This document shows positions 1 to 10,356 of a stretch of DNA of 64,000 nt, one piece after another (positions within the stretch are counted from its first letter, which is position 1; each line of letters opens with the position of its first letter). A program made the position numbers and the translations under genes. The DNA is taken from NCBI GenBank assembly GCA_037178855.1, contig JASJZC010000005.1, forward strand, positions 6,014,001 to 6,078,000. The letters are read 5' to 3'. This DNA comes from Oscheius sp. JU75. Taxonomy: Eukaryota; Nematoda; Chromadorea; Rhabditida; Rhabditidae. The notes beneath the pieces were generated by a model that worked only from the letters and a program-made list of their open reading frames with translations, ran no database searches and had not been told where the DNA came from.

Positions 1-86
1 AGACATTCCGATTGTGAGGAGGAAGAAAAGACAGAGCAGATTTCTAACTGGTGTCATTGAAAAGTCAAAACGAAGCAGACGAGGGC

Positions 87-446
87 TTAATGCAGCCAGA
101 TCGTATCGACATGTCTTGTTGAGGTGGGATCAGAAAGATCAATTTCCTCAGGATCTGCTTCACTTTGTTCTGTAAATCCCAAAAGTTTTAACACCTGTGT
201 TACGTTTTTGTAAAGCAGATAACTGAGTAGTAATGTTTGTATAGACAGTGAGTAGTTGTTTTTGAAGGATTTGAAGCTGTACCGGAAGCTCCTTCTGCTG
301 GATGAGTCAATATTTTCGAACAATCACAGTTTTGTATCCCAGTGATATCTCATGCTCTGAAAAATTGCAATGAGGAAGACACTGATCAATAACAATAACG
401 CCAGCAGCCATTCAGAAACAGAATGACGTCCCTTTGAGGCAATGAA
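87..446 (-). pseudogene. possible membrane-protein gene fragment with in-frame TGA
   Basis: A single minus-strand frame runs through this stretch, broken by one TGA at 326-324. Upstream of the stop it encodes a strong membrane segment (WLLALLLLISVFLIAIF). Downstream it encodes about 78 residues with a second hydrophobic patch (SIQTLLLSYLLY) and an acidic tail ending HVDTIWLH. A 30-bp GT...AG segment (about 327-298) would remove the stop and keep frame, so this could be a short intron rather than a lesion. No start ATG is visible in this frame. The frame opens after a CAACAG acceptor-like site, close to the lysozyme promoter on the other strand. I do not recognise the protein. It may be a relic, or the 3' end of a gene whose 5' exons I cannot find. 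Confidence 0.3.
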
Positions 447-500
447 GAACTGTTGCAGTTAGCTTATTAAAAAAGCCAAGTATTCAAAACAGTTGGAAAT

Positions 501-508
501 TATAAAAG
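501..508 (+). promoter_or_regulatory. TATA box upstream of lysozyme-like gene
   Basis: TATAAAAG lies 25-32 bp before the candidate ATG at 533, a normal distance for a core promoter with a very short leader. Confidence 0.5.
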
Positions 509-532
509 GTCAGTAGAGTTAGGAGGAAAGAG

Positions 533-890
533 ATGTTTTGTTTTTTCTTGTTCGCCGCCACTTGTAAGTTCTACAATGTGCGTAGCTAAAGGTTTTTTCG
601 ATGGTCTTGTTTCTTCCCAATCTTGTCTGGACTGTATTTGTGAGGTAGAGTCAGGTTGTACGAATGTTCCTTGCGAAATTGATGGTGGAACCCTTTCCTG
701 TGGCTACTACCAAATGAAAAACCCGTATTACATTGACTGTGGTCAACAGGAGATGAATGAAGGAGAAAGTGTTGACGAAGATGCGAGCAAGAGTCCGAAA
801 CGATGGCTTGTCTTCACAATGATGGACCAAATGGATGCCAGAACGATAGAGCTCTCGCTTACTGGGACAGAGTAAAGGCGGCTTTGTTTT
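533..890 (+). pseudogene. invertebrate-type (i-type) lysozyme, broken
   Basis: The family cleaves bacterial peptidoglycan and is secreted; in nematodes it is mostly intestinal. A short hydrophobic start (MFCFFLFAAT from 533) is followed by a possible 22- or 28-bp intron. After it come the hallmark segments CLDCICEVESGC and CEIDGGTLSCGYYQ, then YYIDCG, which carry the family's catalytic Glu and Asp. The frame then reads on to a TAA at 873-875. The expected C-terminal signature (MACLHNDGPNGC then YWDRV) is present, but in a different frame, ending at a TAA near 890. The Cys-rich middle segment that normally lies between DCG and the HNGGP-like motif is missing, and no credible intron reconciles the two frames. 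An internal deletion with frameshift is the simplest reading; an assembly error is the alternative. Confidence 0.75.
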
Positions 891-1015
891 AAAAAAAAAA
901 AACTTTTTAAAACTTGAATAAGTTACGATGTTTTAAAAGAACTCTCGAACAATTCGAAGCTAACTCATTGAACTCTACTCACGTCTAGCTGTGGACTTGT
1001 ACTCCTTCTGCACAA

Positions 1016-1684
1016 ATGAAGTCGAAATGTCTGGACGAGCAGAGCGGCATCCTCTACACGCAAATGGTCAAGCTGTGGCCAGTCGTGACAATGATCGAAG
1101 ACGGTTCCTTCTATAACGGTAGCATCTACCTCGACAGTGAACGAAGCACGACGGCCGTCGACTTCAAACTGCGAGCCCGTACCAAGATCAAACACAAGAA
1201 GATGTTTCGTTGTGACGACGGACAAGGTCGTCTCGAGCCGAAGAGTTTCCACAAGATTGGAGTCAGAGTGGCCGAGACTGCCATCACGGATAGCGAGTTG
1301 TTGCTGCATCTGGACGGTCGAAGACTGGTGCTCAAGATGCAAAAGTCGCAATCTGCCGAGATTCTCTTCAAGCCAGTCGAAGATGAGGAGAAGGAAAGAG
1401 AAAAGTCGCGATGGGCCCGAGTCGACAGGAATCTCCTTCGAAATCTTCCGATCGGAGTAGCCAATTGTATCCGCGATGGACAACGTCACAATGTGCGTCA
1501 GAGGATCTTCACTGTGGTCTACCTGCTCGTTCAGGAGATGCTTCGACGACTCGGTAGTCGGTACGAGAGCGAGACTGCAGATACCGTCGGCTATTTCGAT
1601 GTCTGGGAAGAGACAAACGACCCTATAGATCTCGTCATGGACTATGTTCTGTTTATGCTGGAGGAGAAGTCAATTCGAGAATAA
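1016..1684 (+). CDS. uncharacterised 222-residue protein, intronless
   Basis: One uninterrupted frame runs from an ATG at 1016 to a TAA at 1682-1684, and AATAAA overlaps the stop. A TCTAG acceptor-like site lies about 30 bp before the ATG, so the leader may be trans-spliced or joined to an upstream non-coding exon. I recognise no domain. The protein is soluble and charged, with no signal peptide or clear membrane segment. Its middle is rich in Glu, Lys and Arg (EDEEKEREKSRW), and its C-terminal third looks helical (VYLLVQEMLRRL). The antisense strand is also open for 174 codons, a by-product of the base composition here. The gene converges on the NRF-6-like gene with only 37 bp between the two stop codons. 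Absence of introns is unusual in this window and could reflect a retrogene origin. Confidence 0.6.
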   Translation: MKSKCLDEQSGILYTQMVKLWPVVTMIEDGSFYNGSIYLDSERSTTAVDFKLRARTKIKHKKMFRCDDGQGRLEPKSFHKIGVRVAETAITDSELLLHLDGRRLVLKMQKSQSAEILFKPVEDEEKEREKSRWARVDRNLLRNLPIGVANCIRDGQRHNVRQRIFTVVYLLVQEMLRRLGSRYESETADTVGYFDVWEETNDPIDLVMDYVLFMLEEKSIRE

Positions 1685-1721
1685 TAAATGTATGATCTGA
1701 AGAACCGTATTTATTCATACG

Positions 1722-4449
1722 TTACAGCTTTTCAACATTCTCTTTTTCAACGTCCCAATACTCTTCCTTCACATTTTGATCATCTTGGGTAGTGGTTTGT
1801 GGTTGGAACATGTTCAACAGTGCATCTGTGCCCATCTTCTCCAGTCTGATGAATGGAATTTCACACAAACAGCTCCAGAACACGGAAAAGATTGTTGCTA
1901 TCAGAGTGATAGGCAGGGTGTAATAGAGATACTTAAGATGTTTTGTTGTCTAAACATTCGATAAAGATACCGCCTGCCAGATACTGTTCATATGGAGAGG
2001 CCTGTCCGAAATACTGTAATAGTAGTAGATGATCATCCAATGTGAAATGTAGAAACAGTATGATATTCGACCAAGTGGCTGCCAGAGCGGATGTTCCATG
2101 AACTTGGCGATGGGACCTCCCCAACCCTTGTAGTTGGCAATAATAACCCAGGAGACTGAAAGAGACCAGCCGATTCGAGAAAAGGAGTAGAAGAAGGAAC
2201 GGACGAACTTGCTGAGAGTTTGAAATACACATGCAGGAAAGTATATTACCTCCATGTCTGGTGCAATGAGAGGTAGTCGTGAGGAGCGTAAACACAAGCA
2301 AGAGCAGTGGCAATGAAGAAAAGCCAGGTTACGATAATGATTATCTAAACGATGGCTATTTTAGGACTATATTGGCGCAAAGAATCTAAAGATGAGAAGA
2401 AAAGGAGATTAGAGCGAAACAATGGTATCTGAGAGCAAATACTTACAGAGTTAATTCGAAACTTCCTCTTTCCGTAGACTGCCAGGAAGTATCCGACCCA
2501 TATCCCTATGAGGTAAGGAGTACACCTGATCCACGGTTGGATATAGAGCTTGTTCATAAACTCCGAACCTAGTTTTCCACTAAAGTTCTGCTAATGTCAG
2601 AGAACAAAAAACAAACTTGAGAGTAATGGGACTTGCAGGGAGGTCGTAGTGGTAGGTTAGAACAAAAGTGGCTATCACACTGCCTGTACCTGCTAGAAAC
2701 AGACCAATCAATCCTTAATATTTCAATAGAATGTCAGATGATTATCCTTACCAAGAACATGGCTGAACCAAAGAAGAACGAGAAAAATTGGAGCGACGAA
2801 GTAGAGTTGCATATCTGCTGCCAAATACCAAGAAATACCATAACACTTAAAGTTTGGTTTTTGAGTAAGATCACGGACATACAGCATGTCCAGGTTTGAA
2901 AAAGTTGATAATGTACAGAATGTTGATCCACCAGAACTTTCTGCATTGAGAGATCTGTCCAGTCAAGTTGTTCCCTGTTGAGATAGTCTGTGGGCTTTGA
3001 ATAAACGGTCCGAAAGCGATGAAGAATCCGACAAAAAGAATATAGGGAGTGGTTAGTCGAATGAATCGATGCACATAGTAGAAAATCCAGGTCACCGGGC
3101 TTTTGATCATTGCCAGTTTTGGCATTTTCTAAGACAAACTTCAATGAGCACACTTTTTCGGCTGATACCTTGAAGAACAGATATGACACGACGATTCCCG
3201 ACAAGAGGAAGAATGTGTCGACGGCGTAGAAGGCACTCAAGAAAGTATCTGCCATTACAGGATCCCCGAGATAAGTAAGATACCACAAATCGTCTGAAGG
3301 TCTAATTTATCTGTGTGATCGTAGTCAAACCGTTGGAGGTGAAGTTTGACATGGTGTGACCGGCGCAGACCCACATGATAGACATGAATCGAATACAATC
3401 CAGCGATTTGAGATGTCCTTCTCTTGCTGGAGTTGTGCTCAAAATAGTCGGAGCGTTAGTGTACAAAGAGAAAGCGAGAAGACATTTCAAGCCTGAGCAG
3501 ATGAGAAAAAGTATAATAACTTGACTTACCAGTATTCTTGATGTCCTTCATGTTCCACTTGTAAATATCGTCCAGAATGTAGTCAATTAACGAGGCTATC
3601 AAAACTATGACTATTATTAAACCGAGAACGGTCCTGAGTATCCAGGTTGAGGAATTCTTTGTTCACTTACGTGTAGAATACGAAGAACCAGTCAATTTCG
3701 ACTTTTTGAGGGATACATTGAGCTGAACAGGTAGTCAGTCCCAATTTTCCGTAGTTATTGAACAGTAGAGTTAGGTCCTAAACTTGATTTGTACAAAAAA
3801 CAAGGGAATCAACCTTTTCAGAGCATGAGTTTGGCATGCAGACTGCTGCTCTGAAGGGGAAGTTGATCGGTTTGTCACAGCTACCATGCTGAGCATTTCT
3901 ATTTCATCAAATACCAAACTACTGACCTTTCCAAGTTTGGTTTCCATGTAGCAGTACTGGGTCTCGTAGTAGTTCTGCATCTTTCCAACTTGGACGCATT
4001 CTGGATAGCTTCCAGCATTGACCATCGTCACGTCTAGCATTCCCGAGGGCAACTTCCCGAAAGAGTCGAACTCTGAATGTGACTGAATTATAAACTGCTC
4101 AGTTTCTCCTACGTTTGACAGCGTACAAATTGTTTTTCAAAGAGCTTTTAACACGATCTGGACAGTTCTTGTAGCCCGTAACGGAACAAACTATGAGAGC
4201 GTCGAAAAAGGATTTCCAGTCTGCCTTCCATCTTCTCGTACTGTTCATACACTGGGGAGAAATGTCCGGTGGCACTGCAAACGAGACGTCCAGTTCGAGC
4301 GGAAACCAGTTCTTAAAATGTTTATACGTTGTTGGTTTTGTATTGGCTGGCACCTCCTTCTGTAGCGAAAGAGCATTCGTTTCTTCAGATCCAAGCATCA
4401 CGGGAAGAAATAACAAGGAGGAAAAAGCGATCATTGTTGCCGTGTGCAT
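1722..4449 (-). CDS. NRF-6-like multi-pass acyltransferase (acyltransferase-3 family)
   Basis: A member of the nematode nose-resistant-to-fluoxetine family: an extracellular N-terminal NRF domain followed by an acyltransferase-3 membrane domain. In C. elegans these proteins affect lipid and drug transport across epithelia. The start at 4449 encodes a signal peptide. Next come NRF-type Cys segments (ISPQCMNS; GSYPECVQVGK; YCYMETKLGK; AAVCMPNSCSEK). The membrane domain starts with the signature SLDCIRFMSIMWVCAGHTM and continues through FYAVDTFFLLSG and a GISWYLAADMQLYFVAPI segment to a last helix before LEKMGTD. The charged tail ends ENVEKL at the TAA at 1724-1722. About a dozen short introns separate the exons. 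An AATAAA lies just past the stop on this strand. The acyl substrate cannot be inferred. Confidence 0.88.
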
Positions 4450-4467
4450 TTTTTGGTCTATTGTGCA

Positions 4468-4485
4468 CTTTTATACACTTATCAA
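4468..4485 (-). promoter_or_regulatory. TATA box with adjacent TGATAAG upstream of NRF-6-like gene
   Basis: On the minus strand TTGATAAG is followed a few bases later by TATAAAAG, about 20 bp before the ATG at 4449. TGATAAG is the core site of nematode intestinal GATA factors (ELT-2 type), so gut expression is a reasonable inference. Confidence 0.45.
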
Positions 4486-5008
4486 CTAGGTGATAGCACC
4501 GGTCATGATGTCAACCCAACAGCTCATCTTTAGCAAGCTACATTCGAATTCTTCGAAGACTGTGGACAAGATGATACTAGCAGCTTAGTTTAAGAGTCCG
4601 AGTTCGAAGGGATTACAGTGTCCTCTTACACCATTGCTGATTCACGCGAGTACAATATGGGCTGTTTCTCAGCTGACCTAAAAATTGTTCAGGCCGATCT
4701 TTTGATGACTACTGATCATAACTCTCTGCTTTCTCCCTGTTAAACTTTTGTGACAGCGCTAACGAGAAATCGCCCTCCTTTCTGATCAACCAGTTTCCGT
4801 TGTGCTCGAACGAGGTGTGAAAGTTTGCGTGGATATGAGAACTTTCTCACATCAGGATACAATTTCAGGACGTTTCTTCCTTCTCTGGCGATCAAAGTTT
4901 CTTCATTCTCTGGCGATTGACAATGGTATGACTGAGATCGGGCTGGCAGTAAGTCAATCAGATAAGCTTTCATCATACACATGCATGACGCGAGTTTAAT
5001 AAAAAGGA
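4486..5008. other. intergenic, no supported gene
   Basis: Short opposing reading frames at 4740-4999 look like chance: no splice signals or family resemblance. A small imperfect direct repeat with the core TTCTCTGGCGAT lies at about 4870-4920. Confidence 0.4.
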
Positions 5009-6135
5009 TCAGTACTGTACAGATTGTGGAACTACAAAGACTCTTGAAAGATTTTGATTTGTAAACTTTCTTCTCACTGGCACCAAAATCCTCTCCCTAA
5101 CTTGCTCCGAAGTGAGCAATAGAATAAAAGGCGGTAGGAGACTCATTATATCGACCACATAGAGGACGATAGCACGGAAGTTGTCGTATTCTTCAGGATC
5201 TGTTACTTTTGTCACTTTTTGAGCATACTGCAATGTTTCTTTTAGTCACTGTTACAGATTTCCTACTGTGACTCCTGCTGAAGCAAGCTGGGTACACATA
5301 TCGACGAGGCAATTCAAAAAGAGTTTCAATTCGACAGCTCTTTGGGCTCCTGGGATCTTCATGTTTCCCTGAATTGTTGTTTGTAAGTTTGATTTCCTCT
5401 TCATACGAGAAAGAATTGAAAGAATACGGTACTGTTGAAGATGAGACTGATGAGGCAGGTGCTTAGCATGAGTACAGTAATACTGTCGTATAGTGCCAGA
5501 AGGTTTCCACTAATGGTATAGCCAAAATTGTCGGCTGCAGCTTTGTACTCGTAGTTGACATTCGATTTAAGAACTTCTAATGTGAAGAAAATGGGAGCCA
5601 CATACAGAATGACAATGACAAGAGGGTAGATCTTCTTCCAGTACTGAAACAATAAAGTTATTCAGAACAGTGACAATTCAATAATCTACTTTGCGATAAT
5701 TGAACTTTCGATATGACTTACTCGGCCAACATCTGCTCCGAGAACGATCACTACAAATCTGTCGAAAGCGATCAGAGATGGCAGACAAAACTGAGTGTAA
5801 CTGATGTGCCAGTGGACAAATACCGATCCAGTTAGCCATCGATACCGTGTCCCATTGAAGACTGATGCCATCACGCAATCTCCACAAGTGAATAAAGGAA
5901 GACGAACTGCCGGGTACTTGTTGAAGTACATCATCAGATTCTAAATAGGCTTGGAATTGAGAACATCGTTTCAAACTACGGCTACAGCCATGGCTACGTA
6001 AATAGTGTAGAATGAGGTTGACAGTGTTTTTGTCTTTAGGATGATAGCGATAGTTACGACGTAGAGAGGGACAGCGGCCACCCCATAGACAACCATAATA
6101 ATAAAGCCGAAGGACAGTAAAGAGTGGCTCAGCAT
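5009..6135 (-). CDS. srg-like seven-transmembrane chemoreceptor (copy 1)
   Basis: A predicted nematode chemosensory GPCR of the srg superfamily. The start at 6135 opens directly into TM1 (SFGFIIMVVYGVAAVPLYVV), followed by SFYTIYVAMAVAV. Downstream exons give NLMMYFNKYP...RLPLFTCGDC, HWHISYTQFCLPSLIAFDRF, WKKIYPLVIVILYVAPI, an intracellular PGAQRAVELKLFLNCLVDM segment, and the final helix VLYVVDIMSLLPPFILLLTS. A short basic tail ends at the TGA at 5011-5009. The NL..Y...P layout, the HW.SYTQ motif and the DIMSLLPP motif fit srg/srv-type receptors rather than rhodopsin-like ones. The next gene upstream is a close tandem paralogue. Ligand unknown. Confidence 0.8.
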
Positions 6136-6718
6136 TCTGAACTGGCTGCAGTGAGAACAGGAGAAAACTTCAGATGAAAATTCTCACGAGCTAATTCGAA
6201 ATTAAGGATGTTTGTTGACTCACGCTCTACTCTTAGGGTGTAATCAGATGGATCAGATCAAACACATAACGTAGGAAGCGAAGGAATGATCTATCTTCAG
6301 ACAATCACCATGTAGCAAAAGTCAATGTGATTACACGAGCTTGCACATGAGATGGGAGCTTAATCGGACCTCGACAGACAGATGCAAAAAGGTGTTTCGT
6401 TCCAATGAATAGTTTAGATCATTTCACGCAAAAACAGACCAACTTCATTGATCACACAAAAACAGCTTTGAGTCATTCCGTGGTTGAATTTATTACCATT
6501 ATTGTTTGCAAGATATCATCACTTTCTAATAACTACTGACAAAGCTCAAAAGAGCAGACTATTCGAGTAATTACGACGCTTGTCGTGTCTAGTTGATCTT
6601 CTAGCACGATGATAAGGTCACAAGAGCAGGCTGGAAACACTGTCAAAGATCCCCATATTGTTCCCATCAAAAAGTTAGCAAATTCTAGGCTACAAGTTTA
6701 TTGTTAGCAGAAGAGGAA
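6136..6718. other. spacer between tandem receptors
   Basis: No exon of the receptor family and no other gene is visible. It probably holds the promoter of copy 1 and the 3' end of copy 2. Confidence 0.4.
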
Positions 6719-7851
6719 CTAATGTGACTGAGAAACAGGCAGAATTCTCGAGTTGTCTGCAGTTAGCATCTTGATGCTTCTGAAAGATTTCAAAACAGTT
6801 TCTCGTATCTCGTAGCAAGTGAGCACAAGGATGAATGGCGGTAGCAGGCTCATGATATCTACGACGTAGAGAGTGATCAGGCGATACAAATCATACCAAT
6901 ACTTGTCATCGAGTAGAAACAATCGCTGGTTGTACTGTAATTGAGTTTTCTTTGAAATAAATGTTTACAAACCACGACTATAGCTGAGGTTATTTGGGTC
7001 GCCATATCGATCACACAGTTTATGAACAGTTTGATTTCCGTGGCTCTTTGGGCGCCAGGGATCTGCATTTTGCCCTGGAAGTCAAAAGATAGTTTTGATC
7101 TTAGCGGCAGCATACACAGAAAAACTGTAAGAAGATGGATCCGTTGCAGATAAGACTTATCAAGGAGGTGACTACCATCAAGACCGTAATGCTCTCGTAA
7201 AGAATGACCCAACTCTGTGTGTCTGAAACAATCTATACTTGTTCAGAGAGATTTACTACCTGACATCACATAACGAAAGTTATCAGTCTCATTGAGATAA
7301 CTGAAAATGTTGTCCGACTTGAAAACGTTCCAGGAGAAGACTACTGGTGACACGTAAACGACTACAATGAACAGCTTGTACGCTTTCTTCCAGATCTGAG
7401 GCATATGTTTGACTACTTACAATTCAAACCCACCCTGGCCGGTCGTCCACCCAAAACGATGACCACGAATCGGTCGAAGGAGACCAAAGAGGGAAGCTGG
7501 TACTGTGTATAGCTGATATGCCAATGTGTGAGCAGAGACGGATTGAGCCACCAATATGCCTGATTGTTGAAGATATCAGTAAGTGGGCAGTCTCCACAAG
7601 TGAAATAAGGGAGCCTGACTAGAGGGAACTTGTTGAAGTACATTATCAAGTTCTGGAAAACTGTTACCCTTTACCTTACTCTCATGACATACCGCAACAG
7701 CCGAAGCGATGTATATGGAGTAGAAGGAGCTAGTCAGGGTCTTACTTTTCAGAATAATGCCGATCGTGGCGATGTAGAGTGGCACTCCTATTAGGCCGTA
7801 AAAGATCATTATAAGGAAGTCGAAGGACAATAAGGCGTGGTACATTTCCAC
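6719..7851 (-). CDS. srg-like seven-transmembrane chemoreceptor (copy 2)
   Basis: Tandem paralogue of the receptor at 5009-6135, with the same exon order and strand. The start at 7851 gives MEMYHALLSFDF then GLIGVPLYIATIGIIL and SSFYSIYIASAVAV. The following exons give NLIMYFNKFPLVRLPYFTCGDC, HWHISYTQYQLPSLVSFDRF, WKKAYKLFIVVVYVSPVVF, MQIPGAQRATEIKLFINCV and LYVVDIMSLLPPFILVLTC. The TM6-7 loop and C-terminal tail are the parts that differ most from copy 1. The shared FDRFVVIVLG after TM3 replaces the usual DRY-type box. No frame defects were seen, so both copies look functional. Confidence 0.8.
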
Positions 7852-8488
7852 AAAAGACTGCCAATGTTTCTGCTAGAAAGACCGAATTTAATAACAGGTG
7901 TTGCCTTTCTGGGGACGATTGTATTAGCGACAATTAGGGAAGGACGTAGAAAGACCAATATTTTTCTATTCGTAGAAAATGAGTATTTATCCAATTTCAA
8001 AAAGGGGAGGAGGATAGATAAGAAGACGTAGAAGAGATCAATCTTCGAGATAATAGTATGTTGTCTAATCTGAGAAGACATTTCTCCTTTCGAGTTTTAA
8101 AACACGAACAATTCATTAGTATCTGAACGCTCTTCTCTACAACATCGACTTCGAAGGTTTTGTTCTGTTTGGTGAGAAATAGCTCGAGTAGAGGCTACGT
8201 CTCTTTTCCATCCACGAAGCGTAGCCACTTCGCGGCAAATCCATCGCCCCTTGCTCTTCTCACAAATCGGAGACGATTAAGAAGAGAAGAATCACACACT
8301 GATTGTTCATAACGATATAGAACAAACGAACCTTTAACATGGCGGTAATGGAGAGTAGGCTAGTCGGCGAGTAATGCAGCTTTTATAAGGGCAATCAACT
8401 TGATGGACTCGGTACTGACCGAAAAACGTTTCCCGGTAAGTAAAATCCTGCTTAATGTATAATTTATTGTCGGTAATGTGCTGCCCTG
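7852..8488. other. intergenic, no supported gene
   Basis: Several stop-rich short frames only. This stretch includes the promoter side of the second receptor and the 3' flank of the small membrane-protein gene. Confidence 0.4.
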
Positions 8489-9397
8489 TTATACCCAAAA
8501 CAGAGCTAAAATCAATACAAAAATGAAACCAACAAGAATAATTGAGATTATGGTCCAGAGCAGCTGAGCTATCCCGCCGCAGCAGATTTCTGAGCAGGCT
8601 GATCGCTGTTTTGTGTTGAGCATCTTTGACGGATAGGGTATGACCGGAGCACCGAGAGGAATGTACATTGGAGAGGGAGGAGGGATCCAAACTGGGACTG
8701 GGTAGTCGGGTAATCTGAAACAGCCTTGTTCTCTCCTCATAATGATTTGATCACTTGGAATTGTGTGGAAGGGCTGGATCCACGAGAGACATCGTCCTTG
8801 GATCGTAGATTAACATCCTTCCAGCCACTGAAGACGATCTGGACAGAGCCGACGGTCCTCCCAGCATGGAACCATGTCTAAGGCAGTGTGTTTTTTCAGT
8901 ATTCACGAAAATGAATGTAGATCGGATCGCCTTATCTTATTGCCGAACAAGCGTGGGAACTGGTAGAAACTAGGTCAACTGAATATAGGTTTTCTCTTTC
9001 AACCTAACCCAAAAGAGCCTAAGGAGCCCGTTCAATCAATGCCCTCATTAGCTATTATTTGACCGCCTGGAGGGTCTGAGTAAACAGAAAGCTGCGTTGC
9101 CTCTTCCATTTGTGCTGTCACCAAAAATGACTCACCTGGAGATGGTCGAAGGTGGTCGAGCATGGAATTCTGAGGCGCTTGGACGATTCCAATCTCCCAC
9201 GAAACCTATTTCTGGCGGCTGTCGCTGAAAATGACCTGATCAAAAGGATCAGGAGCTTTTGTTTGAACTTCCCGAACACCTTGCCAGATACACCCGGCTA
9301 GTTTCCCCCAAGGGGAAAAGAACAAACACTGATTAGTGACCCTAATTGCTTCAACAAATACCTGATAAGAGCCGTAGTCAGTGAAAGACATAGTCAA
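8489..9397 (-). CDS. small single-pass membrane protein, Pro-rich, 4 exons, unrecognised
   Basis: Four exons join in one frame with good splice sites: about 9397-9362 (start TMSFTDYGSYQ), about 9225-9138, about 8878-8756 and 8714-8489. The N-terminal half is polar and Ser/Pro-rich. The last exon has a Pro/Tyr-rich run (DYPVPVWIPPPSPMYIP), a Cys cluster (ACSEICCGG) and one C-terminal membrane helix (LLWTIISIILVGFIFVLILA) ending FWV. There is no signal peptide, so a tail-anchored or type II-like topology with the Pro-rich part in the cytosol is likely. Total length is about 155 residues. A second in-frame ATG lies at 9391. The PPPSP stretch could bind SH3 or WW domains, which is inference only. 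I recognise no family. Confidence 0.6.
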
Positions 9398-9645
9398 GAA
9401 AGAGACGGTCGGTCAGCTGGGTTAGAGTATGCCGTGTGGGCGGACACAAATGACCTCTACACCTCGCTGTCTCAGCCTAATTGTCGCTCTTTACCAGCAG
9501 AGGACCAAGATTCCTTTGGTCAAAGCCGCTGCTAAAACCTAAGACGCATAATAGCCCGTTTCAAGGTTACTTCTAAATTGCGCCTCATGCTTGTTTCTCT
9601 TTTGTAGAGGACGAGTTTAATGGTTTTCTTCCGAATCTTTTCAAG

Positions 9646-10126
9646 TCAGAAGCCCACCTCTGGCAACGACGGTCGTGCTTGTCTCTGCGATTCCGTTCTT
9701 GTGATTCCAAGTTCTTCAGTTATTTGTCTCGCCTTTGGAGCTGGTTCATGCTCCACAACGACGTCATTTACAGCTTCCGGTTTAGATTCACTTTGTCTAG
9801 ATGCTGCTGAATTACAAAATTCCTGATTTACTTGATGTCAACTACCTGCTGCCTTGTATTTTTCGCTCAAAGACCGTGCAATGGCTTTAACAGATCCTCT
9901 TGAGGGCCGTCTCAAGGTTCCCGTGAAAGAGTCATCTTTTGTTGTACCTGGCTCTGTTAGATCTAAAATGGTTTCTCAACAGTCTCAATAGAAAACTACC
10001 TTTTCTGTTCTGGTAAAGGTCTTCTTCAATTTCCGAGAGGGTTCCTAGTTCAATGGTCTTGCTTCTCGCACTTCCCGGCATGTACCTTCGCCGTGTCCGG
10101 GAAGACGACGGCGCATCGGAAGTCAT
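9646..10126 (-). CDS. small basic, probably disordered protein, 3 exons, unrecognised
   Basis: Three exons join in frame. The first starts at 10126 (MTSDAPSSSRTRRRYMPG) and ends after YQNRK. The second encodes LTEPGTTKDDSFTGTL and SVKAIARSLSEKYKAA. The third encodes SRQSESKPEAVNDVVVEHE and ends SLPEVGF at the TGA at 9648-9646. Introns are 37-40 bp with consensus ends. The product is about 130 residues, rich in Ser, Arg and Glu, with no signal peptide or membrane segment. A GT directly after LPE could be another donor, so the 3' end is uncertain. Confidence 0.5.
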
Positions 10127-10356
10127 CCCGTTTCAACAAGACGGTTTTCTTGAAAGATCCGGCTAGAATTTTTTTTTCCGTTTGCAATACTAGAAGAGAT
10201 CTTCCTAAACGACGTTCATGAAAGTATCGAGAAGAAGGTGAAACTAGAGAAAGAGAGCAAAGCTTTATTATATATTCAGGAGCGACGTCCCAGATTTTAT
10301 AAATGAACCGTATCCAACTTAAACTGCCAAACTACAATGAATGCTTCCAATAGCTG

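Noticed and set aside
965-1489. 174-codon minus-strand frame opposite the intronless gene
   Set aside because: A shadow of the plus-strand gene: no promoter, splice or polyadenylation support.
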